Below are positions 11,105-21,900 of a DNA stretch of 64,000 bases, in pieces. The notes under the pieces are model-generated. The model was not told the origin of the DNA and made no database searches. It saw only the letters and a list, made by a program, of their open reading frames with translations. The translations under genes and the position numbers were made by a program. This DNA comes from Ophioceras dolichostomum (taxonomy: Eukaryota; Ascomycota; Sordariomycetes; Magnaporthales; Ophioceraceae), in NCBI GenBank assembly GCA_003049485.1, contig PYST01000108.1:18952-82951 (forward strand), in the 5' to 3' direction. Within the stretch, counting starts at the first letter, position 1, and each line of letters starts with the position of its first letter.

Positions 11105-12356
11105 GGTTGGTTATGTAGGCGCTGTCGCTGTTGCAGATAATGTCCTAGTATGATGGAAGGTAATGTAGTGACTGCCTACTACTGTAAGAGAGCTCGAGTC
11201 CCTTTTGGATTTATTTCCTTCCTCTTTTGCCCTGAGATATAAGGTTTTAGTAGGGTTGAAGTTGCTCCTTCGTCCGAACCTGTCAATCCGTGCTGATGGG
11301 ATGACAGACCAAACAGCAGGATGGATGAAAGCTTCCTCCTAGATGAAGAATGACGATGATGGGTGGTGGCCTGGCGGGGCACAATACATCTACGCCGGCA
11401 CTGGGAGAAGCTTGCTGTTAAAATATCCCCCGACGAAAGAATGAAAGATCCCACCTGGTGACCACATCCGGAGGCCCAACGGTGTTGGTGCCACCCCAAC
11501 TCCGGAGGTGCCGTGCAGCACAGCTATCAGGCGGATTTTGAGGTGGCCGTTTTTTCCCACCCCTAAAGCATGCGCCACTAAAAACCGCCTAAGATCGGTA
11601 ATCGAGTGTCCTGATCACCAGGGACTTTTCAATCGTTCATGTTCCTTCGCTAAATTCCTGGGGCTTGAAGTTCTTGGCGGGGGCCGCGGGGCTTCACCAC
11701 TAACTGCCCGGTCGCGTGCCAAGCAGGCTTTCGTTTGGCTCGAGATACGGGGCGGGGGTGGTGGCGGTGGATTGACATACGTCAGAATTTCTTTGTTGCA
11801 TTTTTTCCACATTCCTCCTGTGTAAAAATACTAGGTATGATGAGGTTACCAACCGCAGAGCCATTTTGCTTCCAGGGATATCCAGGAGCGGGTTCCTAGC
11901 GCCTGGAAAGAATGATGTAATCACGTGATACTCCTGAGAACAACCCTGAACTACGCCATCCTAACCTCCTATCCTCAGGCAGTGAAAAACTCAAGCCCAG
12001 ATGCGTGGTAGCCCGGTCCCATGCCCGAATCCTGCTTTTCCAGAAACCTTCCTCCAAACTCACCTTGATCGTTATCATCGTTGTCCATCCTCTCCTGGCC
12101 CCCTTGGACTTCTTCCGATCACCGCCTATTGCAACGAAGGTGCTCGTGGCCATCAATGACAACGAAAGCAGTGATTGACTACCTACACGGAGCACACGAT
12201 GGGCAGGGGGTATGGCTGCGGAATGGGAAAGAAACTTATGCGAGCAAAGGGAAACTAAGCAGAAGCGTTGGATGGGAAAAGGAGGAGGACGAACGCGAAA
12301 TCGGCAGCGACACGACGCTGAAGCAAGTATCCTGGCAGCGGAATGCTTCTTTGTAC
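11105..12356. other. 1.25 kb intergenic region, no gene supported
   Basis: It lies between the coiled-coil gene promoter and the RNA-ligase 3' end. A poly-C/G run near 11755-11770 creates small Pro- or Gly-rich frames on both strands; these look like composition artefacts. Confidence 0.5.
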
Positions 12357-13565
12357 TTACTCCAGCCCGTACTTCTCGAGATAGCCCTTGGAGTGCACCT
12401 TGAACCGCCGAGTTGGCTCCTGGACACACTTGTACACCAGCCCCTCGCCTTCGACCTTGTTTGCGCGGGCTTGGATATCCTCCTTGCTCTTCGCGAAACT
12501 CCAGAGAGTCCCGTAGCCCCGGATGGGGACGTGCTGCACGTCCCACTTCTTGCACCAGGCCTCGACCATGGTGGGGTTCAGCCACGACTTTTCAATGCGC
12601 GGCTCCCAGATGTCGAAGACGAAGAGCTTGTGCTTGTCCCTGGGGTAATCGTGGCGGTTGCCGTTGATGTTCCAGCCCACCAGCTCGCCCTGGAGGACGA
12701 TGTCTTCGTTCTGCTCGTTAAGGATAGCAGGGAGGTTAGCCTCCACGGCCACCTTCCAGTAGGGCGAGGAGCCGTCGTCCTCGTTGAGCTCGCTGTTTAT
12801 CGAACAGACGCCGAAGCGACCGTTTTCAAGCATCATGTGATGACCGATGTCTGCGGGCAACGGGTTGAGCGACGCGAAGAACGGCGAGTCCTTGCAGATG
12901 AAATACACGGCCATGCTGGAGCCGTCCATCTTCTCGGTCTCTTGATAGATCAGCCGCCGGTATTTCGACTTGATGAAGAGATTTGGGCACTCATGTAGAC
13001 GGCTGAACTTAGGTTTGCGGTAGAACTTCGGGGCCTTGCCCAGTTTCTCCTCGGTCACATTTGCCATTGGCTCCATTCGCTTGACGCCCAGTAGAGCCCC
13101 GACGTCCAGCACGCGGAGATCTACCTCCGCCATCCGACGACATCCTCCGTAAAAGTCGGACAAATCGTCCAGGAGATCCACGAGCTCGGGGAACTTCTCG
13201 ATGTGCATAATAAGGCCCTGGCTCTGGAGGCCGTCGCGCATCACATACTTCACCTCAAACCCCCTCTCGCCGTCCAGCGTCGCCTGCGTAGGAAGGGCCT
13301 TGAAGGCAGGATGAGCGTGTGTGGGCAGGAACGCTTCGGCCTTGAAAACTACCACTAGATCAGAGCGCTTGTACTCGCGCGCTCTGGCGGCGAACTGGAG
13401 ACTCCCAGCTGTGACGATGTCCATATGCGAACATCTGTGTGTGGGCCTCACGTCGGTTACGTGGCACAGTTCAGCGATCCGCCTCTCATATCGCTGAGAT
13501 CTCGCTAACGTGAGCTCCAATGCGTTATCAACACTCTCTGGGAAAGTCTTGGGTGGAATTTCCAT
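12357..13565 (-). CDS. RNA ligase, DraRnl/Rnl5-like (covalent nucleotidyltransferase)
   Basis: A single 402 aa exon. The C-terminal two thirds show the ordered nucleotidyltransferase motifs of RNA ligases: motif I EKMDGSS with predicted AMP-accepting Lys212; motif III LQGELVG (291-297) with Glu294; motif IIIa LFVFDIW (314-320); motif IV EGLVYK (374-379); and motif V RFKVHSK (387-393). The N-terminal part (RIAELCHVTDVRP..., YKRSDLVVVFKAEAFLP, 29-81) resembles the N-terminal OB-like module of the Deinococcus DRB0094 RNA ligase, not the C-terminal domain of T4 Rnl2. This order (OB, then adenylyltransferase, ending just after motif V) defines the Rnl5-type family, which seals RNA strands using ATP. 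It has no signal or membrane segment. Its cellular substrate in fungi is unknown; RNA repair is inference. No fungal Trl1-like kinase or CPDase domains are attached. Confidence 0.8.
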   Translation of the reverse strand: MEIPPKTFPESVDNALELTLARSQRYERRIAELCHVTDVRPTHRCSHMDIVTAGSLQFAARAREYKRSDLVVVFKAEAFLPTHAHPAFKALPTQATLDGERGFEVKYVMRDGLQSQGLIMHIEKFPELVDLLDDLSDFYGGCRRMAEVDLRVLDVGALLGVKRMEPMANVTEEKLGKAPKFYRKPKFSRLHECPNLFIKSKYRRLIYQETEKMDGSSMAVYFICKDSPFFASLNPLPADIGHHMMLENGRFGVCSINSELNEDDGSSPYWKVAVEANLPAILNEQNEDIVLQGELVGWNINGNRHDYPRDKHKLFVFDIWEPRIEKSWLNPTMVEAWCKKWDVQHVPIRGYGTLWSFAKSKEDIQARANKVEGEGLVYKCVQEPTRRFKVHSKGYLEKYGLE

Positions 13566-15055
13566 CCCGAAGGACTCGAGGTGAGGACTCGTTCAGAGGT
13601 ATGGCTGTCTACCAAGAGGCGCGTTAGCAATTTCGGCTGTATGTTGTTGCCTATGATGCGAATACGACGCCCGTAGTGGGTTGAAGTAAGACATAGTCGA
13701 GGCAAGGGAAGCCCAGAGTACGATATTTTCCGGGGTTGGACGAAACAGGCAGAATATGAGAGGAGTGATGCGTGAGGGACAGCCCACATACCTCGGCTAG
13801 TCGGTGCCAGGAGATGGTTGACAAAGAATCGAGGGCCTCTCAGTTCAAATGCTGTAGGCTTTCTCATCTAGGTGTTCTTGTTGCGAAGTGGAGCACTGGT
13901 CTAGCTAGTTGTTTTTCTCGTAGGTGGACTTGGAAGTTAAGGACGACGGCATGTAGCAAAATCTGTGTCGATCATCAAAGAGAGCATGTAAGGGTGAGCG
14001 AAAGATGCACAATAGCATGGGAATAAGCGAATTGGCAGCGCGGAAGCTATTGAGAATATGCCATATGTCCTCGCTCTAGATAAACAGGCGCGCGGTGGCT
14101 GGTAGGAGATAGCATAGCCGTACTTTCTAGCACTGTGAAGGCGAATAGGCAGGCTACTCTCGGGACCTGAAGAAAATGTGTAAGAGGCGTCGAAGTGGCA
14201 AAGACACTAGAGGTAGCTATCGCACGCAGGGATTGATGATGAATCCGTGAAGGGAGTGTTTGGGCCTGAACAGAGAGAGTCTACTGGGAGCTGTAAGAGG
14301 AAATGGCGCCCGCTCTCGAGAGGCGGCAATTCAGGATAATCGTCATTCGTGTTGCAGTGTGTTGCTGGAGGAGAGACAGATGGCGATTTCGACCAGAGTC
14401 GAGAGTGATGATGCGTGAGCTCGGTGACTCGGTCGCCCGGATTCGCCTGCCCCAGGAGCAGCATTCAAACGCAGAACAAGAGGCGAAGATACAGGAAGGC
14501 AATGGCGCATGTTTGGCTTATCAGCCAATTATTGTCTCGTCCAAATTATCATCTATTGTACGAGATTTGGATTGACGTCCAAGAGCATCACAATATAGCG
14601 CCACAGATATCTAGGGATCAATGGTGTGGCTGTGAGAGGACAATGAGGTGGCTGCGAGCTTATCCACAATTAGCTGGCGCAATTCGCAGTGCCCCACTTA
14701 ATCCTCAGCTTCGCGAGACTGAATTCTTTGACGCGACTTCGATCGAGAGTGACAGAGGATGACCAACGCAGCACTTGAAATCATCGTCATCGGCTCGTAC
14801 ACTTCCCTGTTGGCTCCCTACATGGTGAATTGAGCTGCGCTTTGCCTTTATTATCTTGCGCCGACAGAGTTTGCATCCCCTAGTTTTGCAGTGATCAACG
14901 TTCTGCCTGGTGAACTCGCTGGCGCCCGCGCCTCTGCGATCGCAAGGCCAACAATCGATACCGTCATCCATCCCTTCGGTCACGCTCGTCGAATTTTTCT
15001 TCTCAACCTTCCCAGCATACCGCTTTAGCTCAACTCGAACCGGCCAAGGATAGAC
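13566..15055. other. 1.5 kb intergenic region between divergent RNA-ligase and sfh1-like genes
   Basis: This region should hold both promoters. A 120-residue open frame on the minus strand (13505-13867) overlaps the ligase start and has no recognisable features; it could be part of a leader. Several short frames near 14200-14760 have no coding character. Confidence 0.5.
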
Positions 15056-16960
15056 ATGTCGGCGATATCGGGAGGCCCTCAGGCCTTCACTTCCTCGTAT
15101 GCGCCCCGGCTGAGAACCTACAACAATTCGCTCCTCGTCCCCGTCATCAACCCAGTTCAGTCTGGCCCCATTTCGCGAACAACGAAGCGAGGCACGACAG
15201 TTATTAACTATGCCGAGGATGGCTACGACGACGACTACGACGATGAGGAAGACAACCGCCGTCGGCCCACGGGCCTGCGAAGCCTGCGCCGGGATGATAG
15301 CGTGGCGAAGGTCGACCCCAGCGAGAAGGTCAACAAGGAGACGTCGGTACCAGTCTCAATGCCTGGCATATGGAGGGACTGGATGGGCAAGACCAGAATC
15401 ATCCGACCCGATCACCAAAACCATGCGCAGGCCTGCCTGCCCCTGACATTGATACCCATCCGAATTGATGTCGAAATTCCGGCCTTCATCCCCCAAACAA
15501 GCATGACCGCAAACGACCCCAGCCCGAGGCCCGAGATGACCGTACCTTACCGGCTCAAGGATAGCTTCTTGTGGAATCTCCACGAAACCCTCATCACAAC
15601 CGACCATTTTGCGCAGCAGCTGGTTCAGGACCTCGACCTGCCAAATAGGGGCGTTCTGATACCCGAAATCAGCAAGCAGATCCGGACACAACTGGAGGAG
15701 TACGCTGGCGTCGCGTTGCACCCCTTGTTCCACTCAGCGCAAAAGTCCGTTCCACAGCCCGCACGCGACTCGTCCACCCCGACCCCGCAAGTCGCTGCCG
15801 TCGCCGCCGCCTCTGCCGCCAGCCGCTCCAACACCCCCTTCAGATCCGGCCCTGGTGCCGGCGCAGCCCCCGCGACCCCCTCGAAGCTCGGGCCCGGAAC
15901 GCCATTACCGTCGTCGTCGATCGTCCAGGCCCCCAGCCAAACTGACGTTACTGCCGCCGCCGAACCCATACCGTCGGATTCGGACGAGTTCAACCTCGAC
16001 GACACGTACCGATGTGTCGTCACGCTGAACATCAACCTCGGGTCACAGCTGTACACAGACAAGTTCGAGTGGTCACTACTGCATCCGCCAGGCACGGCCG
16101 AAGCCTTTGCGAAGATGACGTGCGCCGACCTGGGACTGACGGGCGAGTGGGTGCCCGCCATGACGCACGCCATTTACGAAGCCGTCCTGCGGCTGAAGAA
16201 AGAAGCCTGCGAGTCCGGCGGGCTGGTGTCGGGATGGGGCGGCGGCTCCTCGGACTTCCCCGGCGACGCGATGCTGTCTCTTAATGGGGACGGCGCAGGC
16301 TGGCGGCACGACGTGGAGAACCTGGCGGAGGAGTGGGAGCCCAAAGTCGAAGTGCTGTCCAAGGAGGAGATGGAGAAGCGCGAGGGCGACCGCGAGCGGC
16401 AGATCCGCCGGCTGCGTCGTGAGACGGCCAGGTTCAGCAGTAACACTGGCCTGGTCGGCGGCGTCCCTGTCGGTTTCGGCTTCGGCGGCCTCATCGAGCA
16501 GGAGGAGGAGCGCATGGGCCGCGGGGAGCGCAGTAAGAAGAAGCGGCGCTTCCGAAGTCTGTCGCCTCTTGGTCGCTCCGGCACTCCCGGGGGACGTGGA
16601 ACGCCAGACGTCGGCGGCAGCGGCGCCGCGCCTGGTGGAGGGGGTGGGGGTGGGTATGGAGGAGGCGGCACTCTCACCGACGCCGAGCGCTCGCATTGGC
16701 GGTGCACGCACTGTAAGGTCTGGGGCTCGTGTGTGTGGGCTGTTCGGGATGGACCGTACGGACCTCGGGTGAGTCATCAGCAATCTTCGACCTTCACTCT
16801 ATCTATTCTATGGCACCGGGCGCCGCTCGCTAACAAACAACCTCTTGTGCTATCTATCTACCAGTCATTATGTAACAACTGTGGCTTCCTCTTCGAGCGG
16901 GACCGGAAGCTGCCTCGGTGGACTCGGAACATGCATGCGGGAGATATGCGGGTCGCGTAG
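15056..16960 (+). CDS. sfh1: SFH1/SNF5-family subunit of an RSC/SWI-SNF chromatin remodeller
   Basis: Two exons: 15056-16768 and 16865-16960. The intron is 96 nt (GTGAGT donor, ACCAG acceptor) and gives 602 aa when removed. The start MSAISGGPQAFTSSYAPRLRTYNNSLL is the usual N-terminus of fungal SFH1. Residues 128-225 (LPLTLIPIRIDVEIP ... FLWNLHETLITTDHFAQQLVQDLDLP) and about 325-390 (YRCVVTLNINLGSQLYTDKFEWSLL ... PAMTHAIYEAVLRLKKE) are the two SNF5 repeats, separated by a Ser/Thr/Ala/Pro linker. The C-terminus has a GATA-like zinc finger: WRCTHCKVWG before the intron and LCNNCGFLFERDRK after it. The protein acts in the nucleus as a core, non-catalytic subunit. The frame stops at TAG 16958-16960, but stays open in phase for 115 more codons (see separate entry), so the true C-terminus is uncertain. 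Confidence 0.9.
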   Translation: MSAISGGPQAFTSSYAPRLRTYNNSLLVPVINPVQSGPISRTTKRGTTVINYAEDGYDDDYDDEEDNRRRPTGLRSLRRDDSVAKVDPSEKVNKETSVPVSMPGIWRDWMGKTRIIRPDHQNHAQACLPLTLIPIRIDVEIPAFIPQTSMTANDPSPRPEMTVPYRLKDSFLWNLHETLITTDHFAQQLVQDLDLPNRGVLIPEISKQIRTQLEEYAGVALHPLFHSAQKSVPQPARDSSTPTPQVAAVAAASAASRSNTPFRSGPGAGAAPATPSKLGPGTPLPSSSIVQAPSQTDVTAAAEPIPSDSDEFNLDDTYRCVVTLNINLGSQLYTDKFEWSLLHPPGTAEAFAKMTCADLGLTGEWVPAMTHAIYEAVLRLKKEACESGGLVSGWGGGSSDFPGDAMLSLNGDGAGWRHDVENLAEEWEPKVEVLSKEEMEKREGDRERQIRRLRRETARFSSNTGLVGGVPVGFGFGGLIEQEEERMGRGERSKKKRRFRSLSPLGRSGTPGGRGTPDVGGSGAAPGGGGGGGYGGGGTLTDAERSHWRCTHCKVWGSCVWAVRDGPYGPRVSHQQSSTFTLSILWHRAPLANKQPLVLSIYQSLCNNCGFLFERDRKLPRWTRNMHAGDMRVA

Positions 16961-17308
16961 GACGCGTTCCGCGCTCAACAGCAGCAGCAGCAGCGACAAG
17001 CTCTTCCACTGGGGCCGCCGCCACTGCCCAGTCGGAGGCCCACTCTGGGAGCTAATACCACTACTGCCGGCGGCGGAACGGATGGCGCCTCGAGCACCGG
17101 CTCCATCACGCCGTCGAGACGGCGGGCATCGCGGACGACGCAGGCACAGTCACAGTCACAGGCACGGGCACAGACACATGCACAGGCACAGGCACAGTCT
17201 TGGTTGTCTTCGGCCATGGTGCCGGATGTACGTAACAATTACAACAACACCAGCCGGGTGGCGTCGTCGTCTAAGAGGCCTCCGCCGGTGGTTTATCGTA
17301 ATAGCTGA
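16961..17308 (+). other. in-phase open extension after the sfh1 TAG (possible readthrough or lost C-terminus)
   Basis: Directly after TAG 16958-16960 the same frame is open for 115 codons to TGA 17306-17308. It reads DAFRAQQQQQQRQAL, then a Ser/Thr/Gly/Arg linker, then a run built from CAGGCA/CAGTCA hexamers (QAQSQSQARAQTHAQAQAQ) and ends KRPPPVVYRNS. Poly-Gln followed by a basic low-complexity tail is a common way for fungal chromatin proteins to end. No splice pair of normal length would remove the TAG and keep this frame. It may be a readthrough tail, a nonsense change in this strain, a base-call error, or chance in the 3' UTR. Confidence 0.45.
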
Positions 17309-17730
17309 GGCCGGTCGGCGGATGATGCTTTGTCGGAATGACATAAGGGGTGGTAGATAGGTAATCAGTCGGTCCTTGAATGGGGGTTCGTCTATCGTTT
17401 TGTGGCACGGCTGGCTGTCTTTGACTGATGCACTGACGGTCGGCTACCGGCCGTGGGCATTTTCTTGCTTTCACTTTCGTGTTTAAGCTGTATTGTATCT
17501 ATATGGTTTGGTGTCTTGGTGGTAGTTCTTTTGACGGTTGGAGGGTCTGGACTCTGGAGTAAGTAGGGAAATGACCTGCCTGTGGTGGTGGAAGTACTCA
17601 AGAGGCGGCGGTTTTGTGACGATCAAAAAAGAGTTGAGGGGCTTCTTCATTTACTTGTCCACCATCTTTTTATGATGTGCTTTTCATCCCACACGTCCAT
17701 CTTTGCCCCCGTCATTCGCGTTTCGTTACG
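17309..17730. other. intergenic, no gene seen
   Basis: 3' flanks of the convergent sfh1-like (+) and hydrolase (-) genes. No further feature is seen. Confidence 0.5.
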
Positions 17731-18984
17731 TCACCACCGCCTGGCACGACGCCCAGGTCGACTTTCCCACGACGATTGCAGCCACCTCCTCCACGGCCCC
17801 CACCACGAATCATCGTCGTCATCATCCTCGTCGACATATGCGTCCAGCCCGTTCTTCGCCAAGAACTTCTCCAGCAGCCTGGCGACTTTGCCGTTCGACA
17901 TGTCCGCGAACGGGATGTGCGTCGCCCCCTTGATGCCCGCGTCGTCGCCCAGCATCAGGACCTCGGCGTTCCCGCCGAACCGGTTGATCAGCTCCGCGCA
18001 CTGTCTCGACTGCACCACGGAGGTGCTGTTCGCCTCGCGGTGGTCGCCCCACACGAACTGTATCGCCGTCAGGCGCGCCAGCCGGGAGAACTCCTCGGGC
18101 GGCACCACGACGGGGCCGAAGCCCCAGGTGTGGTTCGCCGTGATGTTCATGGCCGACAGAGTGTCGGGGAGGTTGGGAAACACGTAGCCTATGCTCTCGT
18201 ACGCCACGATGCCCTTGATGTTGCGCGCGCGGCTCTTCGTCGCCGTCAGCTGCGCGCGCAGGCCGCCCGCGGAGTTGGTCAGGTACACGACCGATTCGCC
18301 GATTTTCCCCGAGTCGGCGGCCACGGCGGCCGCGGACGACTGCAGGTCCACGTTGGCGTACGTGTCGAACTCGTCGTAGCGCGCGCTCGTGGCCATCTTC
18401 CAGGCGGCCTCGGAGTCCGTGGGGAACTGCACGTCGTCCCACCACTCCCTGTAGCGGGGGCCGAAGTTCCAGGCGACGAAGTTGCCCTCGTCGCGGTAAC
18501 CCGGGACGTAGGTCACGTTGACGCACGCCCAGTTCGCACGGCCGACGCGGGGGCCGTCCCAGAGGTAGACGGGGTAGCGGCGGCGGAGGAACTTGTCCTT
18601 GTACCCTTCGCCACCGTCCCATCGGTTCTGCCAGACCTGCGTGCTGGACGAGTGCCACATCACGAGGCTGGTCTTGCGGGGGGTCCGGGGCGTGAAGTAC
18701 TCCATATAGCCGTGGTCGCAGGAGAGGGACTGGCTGGCGTTTTCTGGGTTGCGGATCGTGGTGCCGCCGATTTGGAAGCCGCCTGAGCGGTCGAGGACGA
18801 TCGGGCGGCTCCGCCAGGCTGCGTCTTCGGCGTCTTCGTCTGCCGAGTTGGCGTCACGGGGACTGGCATGTCTTGCGCTGGCGAGGGCGCTACATGAGAG
18901 AAGTAATAGGAGGATATGGAGCAGGCGCTTGGCCTCCAAAGCCCTAGATCTGGGTGATCGTCCCCCCATACTCGCCACATGCAC
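17731..18984 (-). CDS. secreted alpha/beta-hydrolase (esterase-like)
   Basis: A single 417 aa exon. Residues 15-37 (a basic start, then LLHILLLLLSCSALASA) form a signal peptide; two ATGs (18984 and 18969) are possible starts. The body reads IGGTTIRNPENASQSLSCDHGYMEYF, LVMWHSSSTQVWQNRWDGGEGY, LRRRYPVYLWDGPRVGRANW, typical of a fungal/bacterial secreted alpha/beta-hydrolase family. The likely nucleophile is Ser238 in YLTNSAGG (a Gly-x-Ser-x-Gly variant with Thr first), the acid may be Glu263 (GIVAYES) and the base His356 (ATHIPFAD). Asn-x-Ser/Thr sites (82, 156, 280, 284, 319) fit secretion. The substrate is unknown, probably an ester. The last 35 residues are odd: an Asp run, then Trp-rich and Arg-rich residues. 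The downstream sfh1-like gene converges on it. Confidence 0.8.
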   Translation of the reverse strand: MHVASMGGRSPRSRALEAKRLLHILLLLLSCSALASARHASPRDANSADEDAEDAAWRSRPIVLDRSGGFQIGGTTIRNPENASQSLSCDHGYMEYFTPRTPRKTSLVMWHSSSTQVWQNRWDGGEGYKDKFLRRRYPVYLWDGPRVGRANWACVNVTYVPGYRDEGNFVAWNFGPRYREWWDDVQFPTDSEAAWKMATSARYDEFDTYANVDLQSSAAAVAADSGKIGESVVYLTNSAGGLRAQLTATKSRARNIKGIVAYESIGYVFPNLPDTLSAMNITANHTWGFGPVVVPPEEFSRLARLTAIQFVWGDHREANSTSVVQSRQCAELINRFGGNAEVLMLGDDAGIKGATHIPFADMSNGKVARLLEKFLAKNGLDAYVDEDDDDDDSWWGPWRRWLQSSWESRPGRRARRW

Positions 18985-21900
18985 AGATGACGACGGCGGG
19001 GGTGGCGACGACTACTTCAAAAGGATCCTGGTCCAGCTTAGGACATCATGGGGCAGCTAGCAGCTTTTCTCTTGCCGGGAGGAACCATGATGCCCCTCAT
19101 CTCATCTCACCCAGGCTGTGTGCGGTGCAGTCCGTTATTATACTCCAGACCCGACCATCTAGAGACATAGCGATGGAGACGGGGTGATTCAGAATGATTC
19201 AGCAAGTCTTGGTGATGACATCGGAACCATACATCTCTTCTGCCGGTAAGACTGCAGATATTGTACGCCTAATACCGTCCGGTGTAAGATGCACACACGG
19301 GAAGAGTTGGGCTGGGCACGACGGCCTGGAGGGATCAGGGAGTCGCGGTATTGGTTGGATGCGGCCAGTGTCCCATCCGGGTAAAGGTCATCATGCTTGG
19401 TACCTCTCGCTCGCGACGTCAACCCGTCAACACCTATCTCAGATGGCCCCTCTCCTTTTCTCAGTAGCAGAAGGGCTCCTCTCCTTTTCTCAGTAGCAGA
19501 AGGGCTCCTCTCCTTTTCTCAGTAGCAGAAGGGCTACCGGCAGTCATATATAGTATTGGAGGAAGGTCGACTCTTCCCCGCATTCTGATCCCTGCCTAAT
19601 CTGTGGAGGCTGCACGCGAGGCGGCATGGTGCAGACAAAAGATCTATACGCCCCTTTATCCAGGCGGACGTGATCTTGGGTGTAATATTTCTCGGAATAA
19701 AAGAGAAAGACGGGAGGGAAGCACACAGCTGTAGCTCTCTGTTGAGATCCAGCACCGTGTACCCGGGAACGACGGCAGTCGACAAAGTAGTGCGGCGAAA
19801 ACAGACCGATTAGCGGTGTGCTTTGTTGAAAGCGCCCCGAACTGCCCAGGACCGGGCGTCGGAGCTGGAGGCGTCGCGCCGAGGCCGGGGAGAGCAAGGA
19901 GACTGTCGGAACCCGGAAGCAGAAACGTGGCTGTCCGGGATCAGCTGTACTTGCCCGCAACCTTATCCAAAAGAAGCAACAACAATAAAGACACCCTCAT
20001 CAACGTTTTAGAGGCCGTCTGTTACCAACCCCTGCTGTGCTCCGTTCGGCAGCACCGGAAGGATTTCACGATTCTTTCTTTCATTCTTTCTTCTTTCTTT
20101 TCCTTCTTTTCCATTCACGACAAGAGGGACAAGTGTGGTGATCATCAGCCAGCATTTCCGCATCGCATTGACGAGAGAGCAAGGGTCTTGTTTGGTGCTT
20201 GGTCATACAGCGTCTCGTCTCCGACCGATTGGAATCTGTCGGACTTCAGACGTTCCTTTTCCCACTCACACATTTCCCCGAGCTGAGGACTCAGGAGAGA
20301 AAGAGACAAATCGTCTTCGTCAAAAAGAGTCCTTTGACCAACCAGAGGCGCTGACTGACATCCTGGAAGCCTGTGGGTAAGCGGCGTCGATCAGCACCTG
20401 TGCGGCGCGGGTTCAAGCAAGGATGATGGATCACCCTTGGCTTGTTTCCAGGTTCTGGACCTGCCTCTTTTCCACCAGAATTCTTGCAACGAGAAGAGGC
20501 CACAAAGTCGAAAGACAGATTTGGCAAGCAAGCTGGCAGAGCTGGCAGGCAGGAACTGCTGAGATCGGGAAACCGAGAGCAGAAAGACTTCTAGCGAAGG
20601 GATTCGCACCTTCGCCGCCTGGAGAAGAGTCTCATAATGGGCCATCAGACTGGTCCTGAGGATGGCCCTAGCTGCTCCCTTGTCAATCTGCTGACGCTTC
20701 GACGCGCACTTCGCAATGAAAGAGACGATGCTGTGTCGGCGGCTCCTGCTCACCGTTGCATAATTTCTTTTCATAAAGCCAGGTCATCGAGTAGACCCGG
20801 CCGGATACATCCGCCGGGCCCCGGTCCGTCTGTCGGTGCTAAACCGACCTTCTGGTCTGCCCGTCCGTGGCTTTGCGTTCGGTTGTGCAACCAACCAGAT
20901 ACGTAAGCACAGTCATGCCTTCCATAAAAACTTCGAGGGTTCCTCTATCTCGTGATGACCTCGAACCCAGGCCAGGCCACGCACTCTTTTATGATCATCA
21001 CGATATGCACATTTGTACCACACTGTTCTCGACGACTTCTCTAAGAAATATCGAAGCCTAGCTGTGTTCAACCTTGTTTCCCAAAAGGGGAAGGGGCCGC
21101 AGCAGCCGCACCCCTGCAGTGGCGTGAACGAGGGGGAGGGAGGTCCGTCTGTGCGTCCAATGAGGCAGGCAGGCAGGTCACCGGAACGGCAACCGTCTTT
21201 CGCCGGCCCATGGTAACGACTAGGTGACCTGATGCGATGTCTGCGTTGTCTGCGACTGTTTCTGGCCGGGGAACCCCCGGCTGAGCACCGTTATTCGGTG
21301 GTGGCTAAGTGATGGAAACTTCGCCGTCGTTAATGCGTGCGGACTTTGCTCCCTCTTGGTCTTTCTTCCTCTTCAAACACGAGATCAATGGGATGCCAGC
21401 CACCACCAAGAGGAGAGGAGATGAAAAAGGAGGCCGGTGTGGATGTCTATGCATGCTCTCAGCGTAGTGTTTTTGCCTGTCGGTATGCCTGTCAGAGTCA
21501 AGCAAGCAAGGTAGGGAGGTCAGGTAGTCAGCAAAGCCCTATTCCCTCGAGGCATATCCTGCGAGGGCCGAGTGCGAGGAGAGGAAGGGGAGGGAGTGAC
21601 ATTGGGAGGGAGAATGTGAGAATGATGATGCATGGTGGCTTGACACGAGGTCCTGATGATACCCTTCCATCAGTTTCAAAGGCACTCTCCTGCCATCACT
21701 CCCTCGCCATCCACGCCGGCGGTATGGCCCGTGTGCCCCGAATGAGGTTCTGGATTCGCTCGGTCATGATTCCCATACGGGCGAAAGAAGAGAAGCTTCA
21801 TTTCCTCTCCTCTTCGCCCCCATCCGACCAACCCCTGCGGCTGAGTCTGTCAGTCTGCTCCCCCCCTCGTCATCGTCCCCGTCCCCTCGGATACAGACAA

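Noticed and set aside
17677..18786. 369-codon plus-strand frame
   Set aside because: Antisense shadow of the secreted alpha/beta-hydrolase, with no domain of its own.
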